Shown: positions 12,954 to 27,606, numbered from the stretch's first letter. The stretch is DNA of 64,000 bases from Apostichopus japonicus (GCF_037975245.1 NC_092562.1:3650001-3714000), one strand, 5' to 3'. The notes: a model not told the origin generated them from the sequence alone. Translations and numbers: made by a program.

Positions 12954-15146
12954 GTCAAAGTTTCAGCAATGTCATATTGGGGATTGGCTTCTTATTGATA
13001 TGAGACTAATTTAAAGAGCAATCCATCCCACTCACTGGTCAAAGTAAACCCTTCCCTCCCCTCAAATAGTACTGATAAGTAGAATGATAAATTAAGCGAG
13101 CACGAACAATGTTACAACTACAGTGAGGACCTATAGGTCTTTGTTACATTCATGACAATTGCATTTTCCATATTTATCATTCATTATTCATTCAGAGGTT
13201 TTTGATATGAATTTATCTGAAAATATCTATCATATTGGTAATGTTTCAGTGGAATTAATTCATGTTTTTATTATAGCAAACATCCATATATTATTCAGAA
13301 AGAGGCTTGTCATCACCACTGTCTCCAAACCTTCCATTACCCAAAGTATTCAGAACATTAACCAGAGTTTGAAAAAACCCACAGATTGGAGGTAAATCTG
13401 CATGTAGAGTGAAGTTAAATTATCTGCTAGCCTGTACTTTTTAAAAGCTTTTATATCATTTCATATGTTAAAGTAAGCAGCCTTTATATGTAGTTTATTG
13501 CAAAATTATAACAAATAAAAAAGAAAACATTTATGAAATCAATTTCTGTTGAATGAAAATTCTATTTAACAAAGACATCATCAAATGTTGTCCCCAACTA
13601 ACTGCTTCAATTCATTAATTATATGAAAAAAATCTGAATTTTTTTCTTCAAGAAACTTAAATAAAAAATGTGCCAAAGTCCAGTTATTACATTTGGCACA
13701 GTGTTAAGTAGTAAAACATAACAAATAACACGACATATTTTTTATGGCTGTTCTGATACGAGCACCAAAGGATAATACAGCCATTGTCTCCTATGTTATT
13801 TACCTGCATACACAGATGCCAAAACTCTTTAATACTTACTGGTCTGGGTTGCCGTCTTAAAATTGGTATTTTGATTATTGACGTTTGGATGGATGATATT
13901 AAAATAACAATAATGACCATCTTCTACAATTACTCTGAGGTACCAAGGGTAGAAGATAGGCCAAAGGTCAGTCTTACCAATATCATTCTTAATAGTCCAG
14001 TACCATTCGTGGACTTGGCCCATGGATCTGTATTGTACCATTACACCATCCTGAGAGAGATCCAGACTTAAAAAATATTTTATACCAAAAATAAAAGAAG
14101 ACCTAGTCCCTTCACTGTATCCGGTAGTGTACAACGGGAATATCCACAAATGGAAACCATTCGCAAATCCCTCCCATACACTCCCTTACTTAAATGCAGA
14201 TTTGTCTGAATGACCGCCAAGTTATTTACTGCTCACAGCTGCTCTTAGCAGTACATCGTTCCCTGTCACCTTACCAGCTGGTGGCGGACTGATAAACAAC
14301 AAGTATGGACATCCATGCACACGAGACATTACCAATATCATCAAATCATGAACACTCCCCCAACCCCCCTACCCCTATCAAAAACCCATGGGTAAAAAGA
14401 AAATACAAACTTCCAACACACACACACACATGCAAAAATCCCAGGAAGATACCAGAGATTGTGCATATACGGGGTGATGTGAACTCAATACAAATAACCA
14501 GTAATAACACTTCAACAATTGCACTATTGACAGTAACTTTAAGTCATGTCCTTCAGCTCACATATAAGAAAACCTCCAACTGATCCCCCCACACCCACCC
14601 CCCCCCCAACCACCATTAACTACCCTTCATTGTCTTGATAGTCATTAGACACTGGTTAAGTCATGCACGGTTACAAGATAAGAACTTTCTTGAACCAAAG
14701 TAAAAGGACTTTAGCATCCTTGTCAAGCTTTATTTCAGATACTGATCTTTACAAGCACATCAAATGTTTAACATTTTGCCACTTGACATTCTCAATCCAA
14801 AAACCCAAATTCTGGGATAGGATGAGTGTGATAGGAAACGTAACAGTACCTCTACATAACGAACGACGTTATCATATTAAGGTTATGGTAGCATTTATAG
14901 GAATGATGGAATTGCCAATGGAACTCCATCAGGGTTATGGCCGTGGGGTTAGTCAGGAAGATGAAATCAATGGTTGATATTTGCAATTTTGAAGAAATTT
15001 TGCCATAGCATATGAGGCTTAGGACAGTCACAGTGGGGTGTACAAAAGGGTTAGAAGGGAGGCGTGTGGATAATGTCCCCCCCCCCCCAAACCTCCATCA
15101 TCGGTTTGGGGCCTTTTAACAAACAAATCAGGGGAGAATGATAGCA

Positions 15147-15152
15147 TTTATT
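15147..15152 (-). promoter_or_regulatory. Candidate poly(A) signal for PAIP1
   Basis: AATAAA on the minus strand about 980 bases after the PAIP1 stop codon. Other AATAAA copies occur further on (for example 14729-14734), so this is only one candidate. Confidence 0.3.
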
Positions 15153-16132
15153 GGCACTAAACGTCTAGATCTAATTCATAATCTTAATATGCCACAGAAC
15201 CCACTATTTGTCTTTGCAACTAATCTTCTGCTGGGGGTAAAGTTCCTTCCCTACATGGGTGGTGTCCGCCTCAATATCCCTTTGAAATCCTGTCACTGAA
15301 CAGTCTAGCTGTTCCTGTCGGACATTTCAAGCCACAGTTTGCGTTGTGGCTTGTAAACATTTGCCCTTTATATTCAACTGTCTCATGAATCTTCAAGATT
15401 TGACTGCGGCCAGATAATGAACCATAGGAAACATTTCTGCCGTAACAGATCAGACTTGTCTTTCAGAGAATCTCTCCAAAGCTACTAATCAAGTCAGCTC
15501 CACAATTAGGAACTCCTGTCTATAAAAAAAGACAAGAGATCCCTAGTCTTTTGATTTACATGACAAAAGCTAGGTATAGACATGTTAAAACCAAACGACA
15601 ATATTTATCACAGTACTTTTCTGTTAGCATTCTGTTCGAGGCTGTGTGAGACACTTGTATCAGCGGCAAAAACTGATTCCGTTGAAACAAATGCTGCGTA
15701 ACCGATGCCCACGGTTAAAAAACGAAAACCAAAAAACAAACAACAATATAAGATCAGTCAACGTTGGTCACAACGAATCATTGTATAAACAGCATATGGA
15801 CAATACATTACTTCAAATATCTGTCAGTAAAGTTATTTCATTTGTCGACATCAGCAACAATCACTGCACCATCCAAGAAGATCATTCCGCAATTCGTATA
15901 AAAAAAAAGACGACCGCAGAACCGGACAGGTTGGGGTGCACCCTCTTAAATTGTCCTCCAGCCCCATCATCATTCTCCATCGTCTATAAACGTGGCTTCC
16001 TCTTTGTCCAAACTCAATCTGATGATCTCCCAGGCTTTCGTCATCTTCACGACGGGTGCCTCACGACTGCAGGCTTCAATGTCACTTTTGGTGAACACAC
16101 TTCTTCTCACGACAGGGTTTGTTCGTGGATCA

Positions 16133-19100
16133 CTAGCTGGCATGTGACCAGTGTCTGCTGGAATAGCCAAAGGTTGGCTTATTTTGCGATTCTTGCAGAA
16201 ACAACTCAAATGCCTCACTTGTTTCGTGATCGAAAGTCTCAAACTGGTCACTGAAAAGTAAAAAAAAACAAAACATGTTTAACATCTTTGTTTTATAATC
16301 ATATTTATTACAAATTACATTCATATACCCTCAAACATAATAATTGTAATGGTAAATCACGATACAAGACCCGCCCCCAAACCCCAACCGAACTTCACAT
16401 CTTGGATTCAAAGACTTGTTGGAAACAAACAATTTCTGTTTCAAGTCCATACCAACAGTGGTCACTAAACGGATGCCATATGTATCAAAATGTCCAAAAC
16501 AATATAAGCATGTCCAACATAATATAAGGTTGTTAAAATTTATATTAACATGTCAAAACTAATATAAGTATGTCCAAAAATAATATGAGCATGTAAGTAT
16601 TTCCTCTTTTCTTCACTTTTTTGTTTTCTTTTGTAAAGGTTAAGGAATGACTTTAGGCAGAAATTTTAGTCTTGCATGAAAAGAAGAAATGTAAATGAAA
16701 GCATGGATATTGTCACTTAATTATGTCACTTAATTAACTCTTTCATATCTTTAAACTCACTTTGCAACTGCTACTCCTCCTCCTCCACCTCCTCCTCCAC
16801 CTCCTCCTCCACCTCCTCCTCCTCCTCGGCCAGCTGCGGCCGGCAGGTAATGATTGCCGTCTTCATCCGGTATTACTAGCCCTGCAAAATCGTCCTCTAA
16901 TACGCCGATCTCATCTTCGGCGATAAAATCTTCAAAGTCCTCTTCGAGCTGCTGGGCAAAGTCATTGTCCAGTTCGTAGTGGAATCCCGAAGGAAAACCT
17001 GCACGGAAATAGAAATGGTCAGTGGGTTGGAACGGGCTGACGGCAATTTCTTGTCGTTAGGTGTTTCGTTCGTAATGTCTTCTGACTTTGGTCGTTTAAA
17101 GAGTTACCGTGGGTACTAGGTTCATACCGCATTAGAATTGTTAAAAGGGATAGAAGCAAATGGTTTCCAAACTAGTGGCAAAGAATTGTCAGTGACCTTT
17201 CCATTTTCGTCAACTTGATGAGGATAAAACAAAGTTATGTCTTTTCCCGCTTCCCAAGATTTTATCTAAATTTTGAATTTATTTGCTACATTCCTTTTTT
17301 TTTACATTTTGAACAATATAGGATAAATATAGATGGTATCAAATACAGTCAGCAGTAAATATAATATATGTGAGATGGAAGCAGAGGACCCAGAAATAAG
17401 TGGATACTTTTCTGGTCTGTTGCCATAAGCTGTACAGAATAAGATACTGCCTTACAGGCAAACGGCATATGGTTAGAAGTCTTCACATATTGATGTTAAG
17501 GGCAGCATTACTTATTCTACTTCAACACAGCATAGCAAAGTACTAACGCCAAAAATTAAACAACTTCAAGTCAAATTATGTAAAGATGCATAGCAGGTTT
17601 TTTTTTCCCTCCGTAAAGAACTTATTTGTGTTTTATCATTCTAGGACAAAACATAACTTAGAACTGCAATTTAAGAAAACAAAAATAAAAAAGAGCACAC
17701 AGTTATTTGCTGTCATAGTACCTGAGGGATTACAGAAATAAAACCTCAACAGTTCAATATAGAGAACTTTCAAAAAGCCTCCTTACAAAAATGGATAAGA
17801 ATGTCTTTGCATTCCTAACCTATAGCAAGCAGCCACGTTCAACGGAAAGTAAATGGAAAATATGGAAAAAAATATTGAAAGACCACTGATGCGGATGGTG
17901 AAATCAAGAGCACTAAAAAGGAGACTGCTTACTTGCTTCCTCTGAGGTAATGACTTTCCCCTGGGCATCGTAAAAGACCGGTGCATCCTGGGTAATAAGA
18001 GTAAACGTTATAGTAAGAAAAGCCAGTTAAAATTCCCCAAGGAGCAAATGACCCGTTTGACAAAAACAGCAATGAACGAAGGACGACTGGAAACAAGACG
18101 ACACCACATAAAGATGTTAACTTTCTTGAATCGATACAAAATTGTGTTTAAAATATTAAAAATTGGTAATGAACTTTTCTATAACATAACTTTGCATGCA
18201 TAATTGTCTCAGTTTATGCAGCAACATGAAGTTTGCTACTAAAGACTACAGAGCACCACTGAAGAGCCTTGAAGCAATTGTTCATACACACCATTGCCTA
18301 CAGCCTTGAAGGGCATAACCTAACTACAGGGTATTCAAACTGGGGGTTGCATTCCTTTTAGGGTTGCAATAAAAAAAAAAGCAGAAACCTAAAAAAAAGT
18401 TGAAAAATCATGAACATCACTATAAACTTCACACGTTGCAAAATATCATACCCATAAGCACTCATATAACCATATAAAATTACTCAAATGGGACCCCCCC
18501 ACCCCCCCTCCCCATATGCCCCATCTTCCCCAAGCCACAAAATTTGTCACCAGTTGGAGTCTCTCCAAGATGATCAAGGTCAATATTTGGGTCATCAAGC
18601 AACAAAAACCTTGAAATTTCAAGAGGGCTTTAAAACTCTTAACAGTTGAATGCACGGACATACAACTTTAACGAGGCACAGCCCCTTTGACAGCTTTGGT
18701 GAAGCAATAAGTACTTTTACATAGATCACTATTTTTGACAAGCCATAATGCCACATAGTATCAATTAGCACACTTTTCATTGACACAATATCATTTTAAT
18801 GTCATTAATGTTTCACTCTCTCCAACTTCTGGTGTCCTCTCAAGTACAACTAAACTTTTAATTGCTGTTCTCTGCTCCTCCGGTTGTTATATGGTCAAAA
18901 CTGTGCGAGGAAGAGTGAAGTGAAGGTTAGCAAAACTCTACCGCTACTCAAATGTGACTCTGCCGGGCGATTTGTGAGACTTACGAAGGAAAGAAAACTC
19001 ACCGAGAATGTTGCAGGAGGTGCATCTCCACCGGCAGCTACCGCATGCTCCTGAGGCTGAGGTGAAGAGGGCGCTGCTTTACCCCAGTGCGATGCTCGTA

Positions 19101-22100
19101 GCTCCAGTAGGTTCACGCACATGTATATGACACCCCTGGGAAAATCGAAACAGAGATACAGAAAGCAGGTGGTTTACAAAATGGGTAGGCTACTGGCCAA
19201 AACCTGTGTTTTCTCTCGTAATTTTTTTTGGGCAACAAGTTTCTGAATCACTTCATAGGTAGAGTGTAAAATCTGGCATGCATTGTTGCAAAAAGATGGA
19301 AAGAGGAAATGATAAATTTAAATATATAGCAGAAAAATTTGCTGGCAGAAATCTCTCAACAGCTTATAGCCAGTGCCATCATCAGAGCACTTTAGCCAGA
19401 AAAAGTCCCCGGAAAGATTGTATTGGCGAGACTTGCATTTCAAGGCACATTCACCACTAACCTTAATTGAACCACTAAGTATATGTACTTGCACATCTCC
19501 TAGCCCTAATCTCTCAAGTTATTGAGAGCTCTATTGAAGAGCCCAGCATTATTTTCCAGGGGCTGGTTGATTACATTCAATCATAAAGCCATTCATAACT
19601 GGTCACCAAAGACAATTCGAGGGGTTGCGTCCCACATCTGTCCCAGAGACATGAGGCCCGTATATAATGTTCGCGTACACATGAACATCCCATGGGTTTT
19701 GATTGAACTAACGGTGAGGATTTAGCGACTGATTCACTTACTTATCAATTTGCTTTTCAACTACAATTTCTTTAATTCGTTCAAATATTGTTTGCATTCC
19801 TTTTTGCAGGTTTGCATCTTGTCTTTCGGTGTCAAATTCTTCCATTGCTGATCCGATCATCTGTGAAAGTAAAGAGAGAGGAAAGAGAAGGAAGAAAAGT
19901 CTAAATTTCTGTTGAGTTTTGAATTAAAGGAACAAGAGCCCTGATTTCAAAAATTTATTTTTTTACGCCATTTCTTTGCTGATTTCAGAGTAGTCTTACC
20001 GGTGGTCTTACTGTCCTCACAGGAATTACCATAGAATCCTGTAATTGCTTGGATTTTGTTCAAGATATTCAGTTCAATGATTTCTTTCGTGATATCATGG
20101 TAACAGGTTAAATTTGTATAATACACATTCTCTCAAAATTGCTATTAATGATAACGGTAAAATTCCATCCGGGTTTTTCTTTTTTATCTCCTAAACAATG
20201 TGTGTGTGTCTCCTCTTCAGTATTTACATGCATCCCCGCAAACCAAGCAGTGAACATTCCCGTTCAGAGTACTTTATATCCCGGCACAAATCTGTGTTGT
20301 TTGAATCAAAGATACGTGGAACTCACCTTCAAGAGTTTTGCGAGGATTTTGATATTATCCGTGGTTGGCGATGCCAGCAACGCCTCCATTATTTCTTGCA
20401 ATGCAACCCTATATGGATAAACTTTAGTGGACTTATCATCCCCAGGGATCTGTGAAACGTTGAAGAAAGTGGAACACAGTCTGTGGTTACAGTTTGTTGC
20501 TTTACAGATTAATGAATAGCAGAGTGCGATCCAAAAGTAGTTTTCAAAAAATGGGGAAAATTGTTTAAAATTGATGCCTAATATTGCAGTCAAGGCTCTT
20601 TATTTAACTTATTTAAAAAACGAAAACACAAGGAGAAAAGTCACGCTGGGGGGCATGAAATCTGATTGATGATGTTTAAGTATGAAGGATGTTTAGATTT
20701 TGCCACTTATTTCGGGGTTTGTTTTTTGACAGAATGAGTTGCATTCTTCTTTCACATATATATATATATATCTCATGTGAGGGATAGAACAAGAAGCTAT
20801 GACCCTGGCAGTTGGGTCAACCTGCTGCACTTCACAGGATCTTTAAGTAGTACATATTAGTTTTGCCCCTTTTATTCAAATACTTTTTTTACAAGACCAC
20901 TGAATGTACAACAGTATCAACCCCAAACAGATCAATGATTGAGAACAGTTCTTTATCCGTTAATTATGACTTAATTTGGCGGCCATGATGATTTTAGTAG
21001 AGCGGAGGGGCAAGTATGACAAAATTATGGAAAAAAAATGGTAGCGAATTAATAAAAGAAAAAAAAGAATGACAAATCATACTACTAACTCTCATCATCA
21101 GAAATAATTCTGCTAGAAAGAAGGCTGTTCCGCGCACCCTACTGGCTGTATCTTGGTACTGTAGCAGGGTTTCTCTATCCACAACTATCGCCTTCGCTCT
21201 GTCAAGAAAAGGAGACGCAATGTTTACTCTTGTCATCATCAATATTCTGTCCCTTCTGAGAGAGGTACTTTTGCCATTTAGAATGACACCTCTCCTGCAC
21301 TTTTAATTGTACTGGAGTGTAGCTTTTGTCATTGTCACTCTGACCGATGCGTGTCACTAAAGGGGTTTTAACATTTTTATACCTGAAGAAATGAGAACAA
21401 GTTGTTCGAGGCTGGGAGTGGGGGGGGGTGGGCGGGGGGTTCAAGGCTTTGACCCCTTTGTCCCCTTTTGACCCCTTTGTCAAACAAAAAGTCCTCATTG
21501 GTCCCACATGCTTGAAGGAAAGACAGGTCTCTAACTCTACGATCGATTTAGTTCTATCTGTGTAATAAACAGCCGTGACGACGTACTATTTTGCCGATAT
21601 AAATAATCAATCTAGTCAAATTACTTTACACCAAGAAACTGACTGGGAGCAAGTTTACAAAAGACAAGCGCAGTGAGGTTGTTTACTGGTTGATCAAGTG
21701 GAAGGAAAGATTTACCCACATTTCCTTTTTCTTTCAACTATTATGTCTGAAGAGGAGGATATTTCATTTTCAACAAAGATGAAAATATATATATATATTT
21801 TTTTACTTACTTTTTATTTAAAATGGTAATGAATGGTTTTATGTCAGAGGGTAACGATAACTTTAGCACCAGATATTCACACATCTTCGCACCCGTGTTG
21901 GTGAAGTTTGGTTCCAAAATGGACTGCAAGAAGAGAACACAAAAAAAACGAAAAAAGTAATGGCAAACATTAAACTAACAAGAAGAAACCCTTGTGATAG
22001 TGACAAGACTCTTGAACTAGCAGTGCCATGTGTGCTCAGATCAATGTGAAAGAAACTTTGTCAAACAAAATTACTCCATAATCAGATGACACAAACCATG

Positions 22101-24319
22101 TTGGCAAATTGACATTTCAACTGGTGGTGACTTGCTTATGGTTCTTCCGCTTAGATGCCCAGACACCCAATCTAAGAACGAAATGCTGCGATTTTATTGT
22201 ACAACATGGAGGTCTGTAATGTCTCAAAAGCTTGAGCAATAAAGTTCAGGTTGTGTAACTGTGCGGGCGGTGATATGTTAAAGTCTCAAGATCGTCTTTG
22301 AATGACTCCGGCAAGAATGTTCTAGACTGTACACTATCCATATCATAACCAAATTATAATGATTACTCAATTATAGCATCGAATTATCACATTTAAATAT
22401 ATATATAAATGAACAGCGAGTGGAATCACTTTTCAATCGTAGAAGGTTTAGTTCCCTTCAAATTGTTAGAAATGACAATACGTTTATGTGACAGGTCAGC
22501 TGTTTCAAGAAAGAGCAATTTCTATTATGTAAATCTTTGGGAATAATTTTTGTACAAGTCTGTAATAGCGTTGTGCGGTAGTGCAAATTTCACACAACCG
22601 GTAGTGTAGCAACATGAATCCCGGTATCGAAACAACAACGGTATTTTCCTCAACTTTCATCTACGGTTCAAAGCACTTAGTTACGAGACTGGCAATGTCA
22701 CACATTGAATATGCATAGCCCAAGCTATGTACATACTCTTACACGCACAGTTGTGAAAAACCAAAAAAAAAAATAACAAGCTATATTAGGGCCTTTGTAT
22801 TTTAAGATACACTTTCGAAAAGAATAGCACAAACCTTGGGAAAAAGCAACTCACACCATCCTTCATTCATACTCGACGTACGATATTAGATTAACACATT
22901 CGCACGTGGATTAAACTTGTAATCCATACACAAACACCGTATTGGGGGTTCCCAACTTTTCCATCATACTGGAGGTTCGCAACATGCTGAGCCGAAGTAA
23001 CGTTATATATTTGGTGTAGCCTAGGCCCAAATTACCATGTGATAAGACGGTTCGTTATTATATTGGTCTAGACCTGTACGAAATTGATCAGGTATTATCC
23101 AAACTAAGAACACAGAAACCAGAAAAAAACGTGTTTTGTTTTCTTTATTCAAATAGTAACACGTAGATATATTTATTATGTCCAGGATTTCCGGGACTGA
23201 TACCGAAACGAATGTAATAACCGGTTGTTTTCTCCGGTAGTATTTACACATTGCTATGTGATTGGGATTAGTCAGCACGGGGATCGGGAAACTGGGATTC
23301 ACTTGACTACCGTGATCCCGCACAACCCTCATCCGTAATATGTCTTTGCACACATCCAACGGCTGCAGCCTTTCACTTCCGCTCGATCCGATTCGACTGT
23401 TTTCGGACGAGTACGTACCTGTTCAAATATTGCTTCTGCGACGTCTTCGAGCTGAGAATCGGTGGTGATGGAGTCATTCAGGGCATCGGCAACGGTGGAC
23501 ATGTACTCGTGGAAAGCCACTGGGTTTGTACTCAGCATGTAGAGGACATCCTTCAGAAGTTGCACGAATGCAGGCTCCTTTAGAAAAGACAAATCACAAT
23601 CAGACATTTGAATTTGTTGTGGTAGACGAAAGAAAGGTTATGACAACTTTTTAAAAACACATTTAATATATTACTTTATAACTGGGGCAACTCATGTACA
23701 GTAACGTGGACAATTACTCATATAGCAAACTGCTGGATTTGTACACAGAGAATTACGAATGGCGGTTCCTTTAATGAATAAAGACAAAACTCACAGATTT
23801 GAAGTCGGTTGCCGTAAACGAAAGAAAGGTTATTAAAACTCTTAAGACTAGTCCTGACGCCTTCGCTTAAAATTCACGATATGAAGGATGGAAAATAAAA
23901 ATAAAAAAATTCATGGAAGAGTATAAATTGAAAATTGACTACTCCAGACTAAAATATTCTATTTTTTTTATAGTTTTTTAAGTGAGCTCTTCATCATACA
24001 CATCAATAAGTTGTGTTCAGATGAGGATTTTTGCACTTTAACTTCTCCAGATGTAACTCTAAACTCACAAATTTACAACATGAAGACAAGAAGGGGATTT
24101 CCAATTACAGACATTTCCCAGACTTTTTCTTGTTGTGCAGAACAGCATTGGAACCTTGCCTATATAAACTTTGTTGAATTACTGACAGTTGCTTTTTTTA
24201 ACAGAGTAGCTTGATCATGGAAGGTACATTACAACACGATCCCTCACCTCTGTATAAGGCACTCCCCAGGGTTTACCCGGAATAAAAACCTCTGCATAAG
24301 GGTCCAGCGAGCCTGCCAT
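16133..24319 (-). CDS. PAIP1: Polyadenylate-binding protein-interacting protein 1
   Basis: Ten coding exons on the minus strand: 24319-24248, 23577-23419, 21923-21811, 21198-21090, 20449-20327, 19860-19742, 19135-19003, 17987-17933, 16998-16761, 16250-16133. They total 1239 nt and 412 aa, with every phase compatible. PAIP1 is a cytoplasmic factor that binds poly(A)-binding protein and eIF4A and stimulates translation. Residues 4-14 (SLDPYAEVFIP) form a PAM2 motif for the PABP MLLE domain. Residues about 25-245 form the MIF4G-like HEAT domain, with hallmarks such as ILEPNFTNTGAKMCEYL, FFLAELFLMMR and LLELRASHWGK. An acidic tail follows, ending in a helix like that of vertebrate PAIP1 (SEAFELFLQES). 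The ATG is supported by an in-frame TGA just upstream and a G at +4. The protein lacks the long vertebrate N-terminus and has a 17-Gly run before the last exon. Confidence 0.93.
16777..16830 (-). repeat. GGA/GGT trinucleotide repeat coding polyglycine in PAIP1
   Basis: A 12-nt period (three or four GGA, then GGT) repeats in the penultimate PAIP1 coding exon and encodes 17 consecutive glycines. In the next frame the same bases would read Glu/Val-rich and end in TAG, but exon phases on both sides fix the glycine frame. Confidence 0.8.
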
Positions 24320-26754
24320 ATTACAAGTATTATGTTGAGACCTTCAGTTGACCAGTGTCCTTGTCAGAGTGAGTCTGCAGTTGAACTTCTTGCAATCTTT
24401 GATTATCTGTATGAAAATTAAATACAATCCCTGTGAGACATACAGGCACAGAGAGATGGAAACGGCTTGTATTGAAGTAAATCAAATTTGGGTGCCAGCA
24501 GTATGTAGAAACACCAGAAGCGTCACAAAAAAAAAGAAGAAAAAAAAAAGAAAAAAAGGTTTTCTCATAAAGATGGTTTGTTTTCTACGTTTCTTAAGTT
24601 CTATTTTATGAAATTGATCATTGGAGGTTCAATATGAAATGTAATAGCTTACTTCAAATATGCCACAAGTCAGATTTCATCATGTTTTCTTGTTTCATCG
24701 AATAACTGGGAAGGCATATATTCTTCTCAATTTGCTGGCATTTTTTGACAGAAAAGCAATATTGCTACTTCGCATAGCAATGGCCCTGTGGAATCGGTAA
24801 TGCTACTTGCTACAGTCATACTTGCAGAAATCAATGTTATGAGTAGGGTAATGTCGGCAGATCTTGGAAGCTATGGTAGTAAATCAAATTTGGGCGTCAG
24901 CAGTATGATCGGTGATAATTTTTTATTATATTATTTAAATATATTTATTTTATTTTAGTTATGTTGTTCTAGTAAATTGTTACATGCAATATTAACATCT
25001 TCCTGTAATACATATTTGTGGTAGAGACTCTCTTATGAATGAACATTTAGGTATGTTATAGAATGCAAACAACTTTGGAAATCTAAGACCGAGATGTTTT
25101 TTTTGTTGTTGTTGCCATCACATAAATTGATATTAATTAAGCAAATTTTAACAATTGAAAAAGTGACTGCATCAGGAAATTAAACCCTTTTTCAATATTG
25201 TAACAACAAATCACAATCTGGCTTTACAATGCAAATTGTGGTTTTATACATTTGCACACTATAATCAAAATACCTTCTCTTTTTAATCCTTTTTTTCGGT
25301 ATTCATCCCATCACAAAAATGTTGGTTAGGCCTAACATAAACTGAAAGTTGTAAAGTCACCAACGTCAAAAGTTCACCACTTAACATTAGATCTTCAACA
25401 TTAAATGCCAGAATAGGGTTTTTTACTTCCAAGATACAAACAAGTTCATTTTGTCCACTATAGCAATGTATGGAACAGCAAACATAAATTTGCTGTGTAT
25501 GAGGTAGACAATTCATGTTACTTCTTGCCAACTTTTCCAAAGATGAAGTTATTAGTTGGAAATTACTGGAATATTTTGTAAGTTACTCAAACAGGTAGGT
25601 TTCTCATGTTAATGATTCAATTTTATGAAAGAATATCCATGTGAAACATTGTAATCACTTTAATAGATGGCATAGCAACTTTATGACTGCAGCCAAGAAT
25701 GATCAAATGTTCTCCATACTATATTGTATTGGTCTAAGCTGTGTACAGCCTATTCTATTCATGTAAGTAGTACAGTGCCTCTATGACTTTACTGTCATAA
25801 AGTTGCTAGGGTAAATTTTGCAATTGGTGACTCTTCTTCAGGGCTGTCTTAAGTAAGTAAACTACCTTGAAGAAATTGTTGTTCAAACTTTTCCCAGAAA
25901 GATATGTCTGTGCCAATATTGACAGAGTTGTGTTTAATTTACATGTATAAGTGGGACTTTATGACTATTTATGTTTTATGTTACCAGGCACATAACTTTT
26001 GTTCTACTCATGCGTTAAGCTATGATGTTTGTCTCAACCCATGACCTACTGTCTGACATATGGGGAACTGCAGACTCTATACCTAGGCTTATAGCCTCAA
26101 GGCTCAAGTTAGGCTGGGGGCTTTTTCGGCAAAAAACACACAAAGTTATGGGTAAACAAGTTATGGGCCTATGCGTAATGTCAGGCCTAGTGCAGAAATA
26201 GGCATAATTACACTTAGCCTATTATTTAACAGTCCATAGTGGCCTAGTCAAAGCAACAGTCTCAGTTTGACTCCAAGTTACAGTATACGATCACATTTAC
26301 AGTGTCAATTGTGCAAGTATTAGGCTAGTCGTTTTAATTGATGAGCACAGAAGTTATAGCCTTGCAATTTCGCAGTTTGGGCTTAGGGGCCTAGTATACT
26401 TTTTGCATTACGCAGTGCATACAATACTGGTAGAACTAGAAGTAACAACATACACGGTGAAAAGTTAGGATAGGCCCATAATAACACATATACGCACATA
26501 GGATATGCTCAGCCTAACGTTAGGCCTAGGATACTATCCTTCATTTATCAAACATAGGGACTGAGTATTAACGTGTTTACATATTACCATCCAGATAGTT
26601 TACCGATGTGACTTGATGATCAAAGTCTCCTTAGAAAGATTTAGACAATGTTTAATATCTCTTACAGCAGAAGAAGAATCTGGTAGCTAACGCTTTTTTT
26701 CTGCTTTAAGGAACTATCGACATCGAACAACGCGTATTTGATGATTGCTCACCA

Positions 26755-27035
26755 ACCTGAAGCTATCCCAGGATTCATCACATGATTCATTCCAGGGTTC
26801 AACTCATTAAAAGATTCATCCCAGGATTCGAGCGGGCCCAGGATTCATTATGGTAATTGTTAGGGTTCGGGTTAATAAAGCGATGAATTCTTTGATGAGT
26901 TTGACTCCTATGATGAATCCCGAGATGAGTTTGACTCAGTAAGGGTACGATAGGATTAGGGTTAGGGGTAAGTGTAAATCCTGGGATGAGTCCTGTGATG
27001 AGTTTGAATATTGTGATGAATCCTGAGTGATTGCT
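26755..27035. repeat. GATGAATCC-rich inverted repeat region with telomere-like core
   Basis: The left half repeats CAGGATTCATC-type words and the right half repeats GATGAATCCTG and GATGAGTTTGA, so the halves are roughly complementary. Near the centre, about 26945-26970, runs GGATTAGGGTTAGGGG, resembling a TTAGGG telomere repeat. Confidence 0.45.
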
Positions 27036-27606
27036 CTCGAATGTACCTAAGAATAACACCACTAATCACCCCTTGGTCAGTGTTCACAAAAACCAAGAAT
27101 GCCCGTTAAAAAAAGTTTTTCTAACCATCGAATCAGAAGCTACGCATAGAACATTAATAATTTTTGTCTCCTTTCAGCCTTAGGGCATTGCAGTACCATT
27201 TCGAAATATAAAAAGATAATAAACAAAGTGGTACTTGAAACGCGTCTTACGCTGTAGGACCGACCGGCTGCTGGCAATTATGAACATTGCCATGTTTGAG
27301 CAAATCGATATAAAATGGTTATGTACCAATCAACAGAAATGTGTTAGGCGGCTAAAGCTTCTGCGGTAATTTGAAAAGAACGTCACAGACTTCGAGGGAA
27401 AGTGAGAAATGTGATTTTGATTACCAGAGGAGGCAAAACCATAAACCAGTCTATAACATATAAGCGACAAATTTAAACGACAGTACTCCTGCTATATATT
27501 CTGAAGGAAATGATCATGGCATATGACAAATTACCGCAGGTGTCATCAATGTTAACGTACGTATAATATTAGACCACATCAAAATACGATCTACCGGTAT
27601 GATATA

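Larger units (their letters stand above)
12362..16132. other. Intergenic / 3' UTR region between convergent genes
   Basis: Apart from the MITE at 12590-12953, I see no exon here. A short CA run occurs near 14420 and C-rich runs near 14590 and 15080. Both flanking genes end here, so 3' UTRs are expected. AATAAA occurs on the + strand at about 13512. ORFs in this interval show no recognisable protein. Confidence 0.5.

Noticed and set aside
15646-16254. 202-codon + strand ORF
   Set aside because: It runs antisense to the last PAIP1 exon and its 3' UTR, and its protein has no recognisable features.
23578-23607. ATG at 23607 as the PAIP1 start
   Set aside because: It lies before a good acceptor (TTTTCTAAAG), and an upstream exon with a PAM2 motif joins in phase 0.
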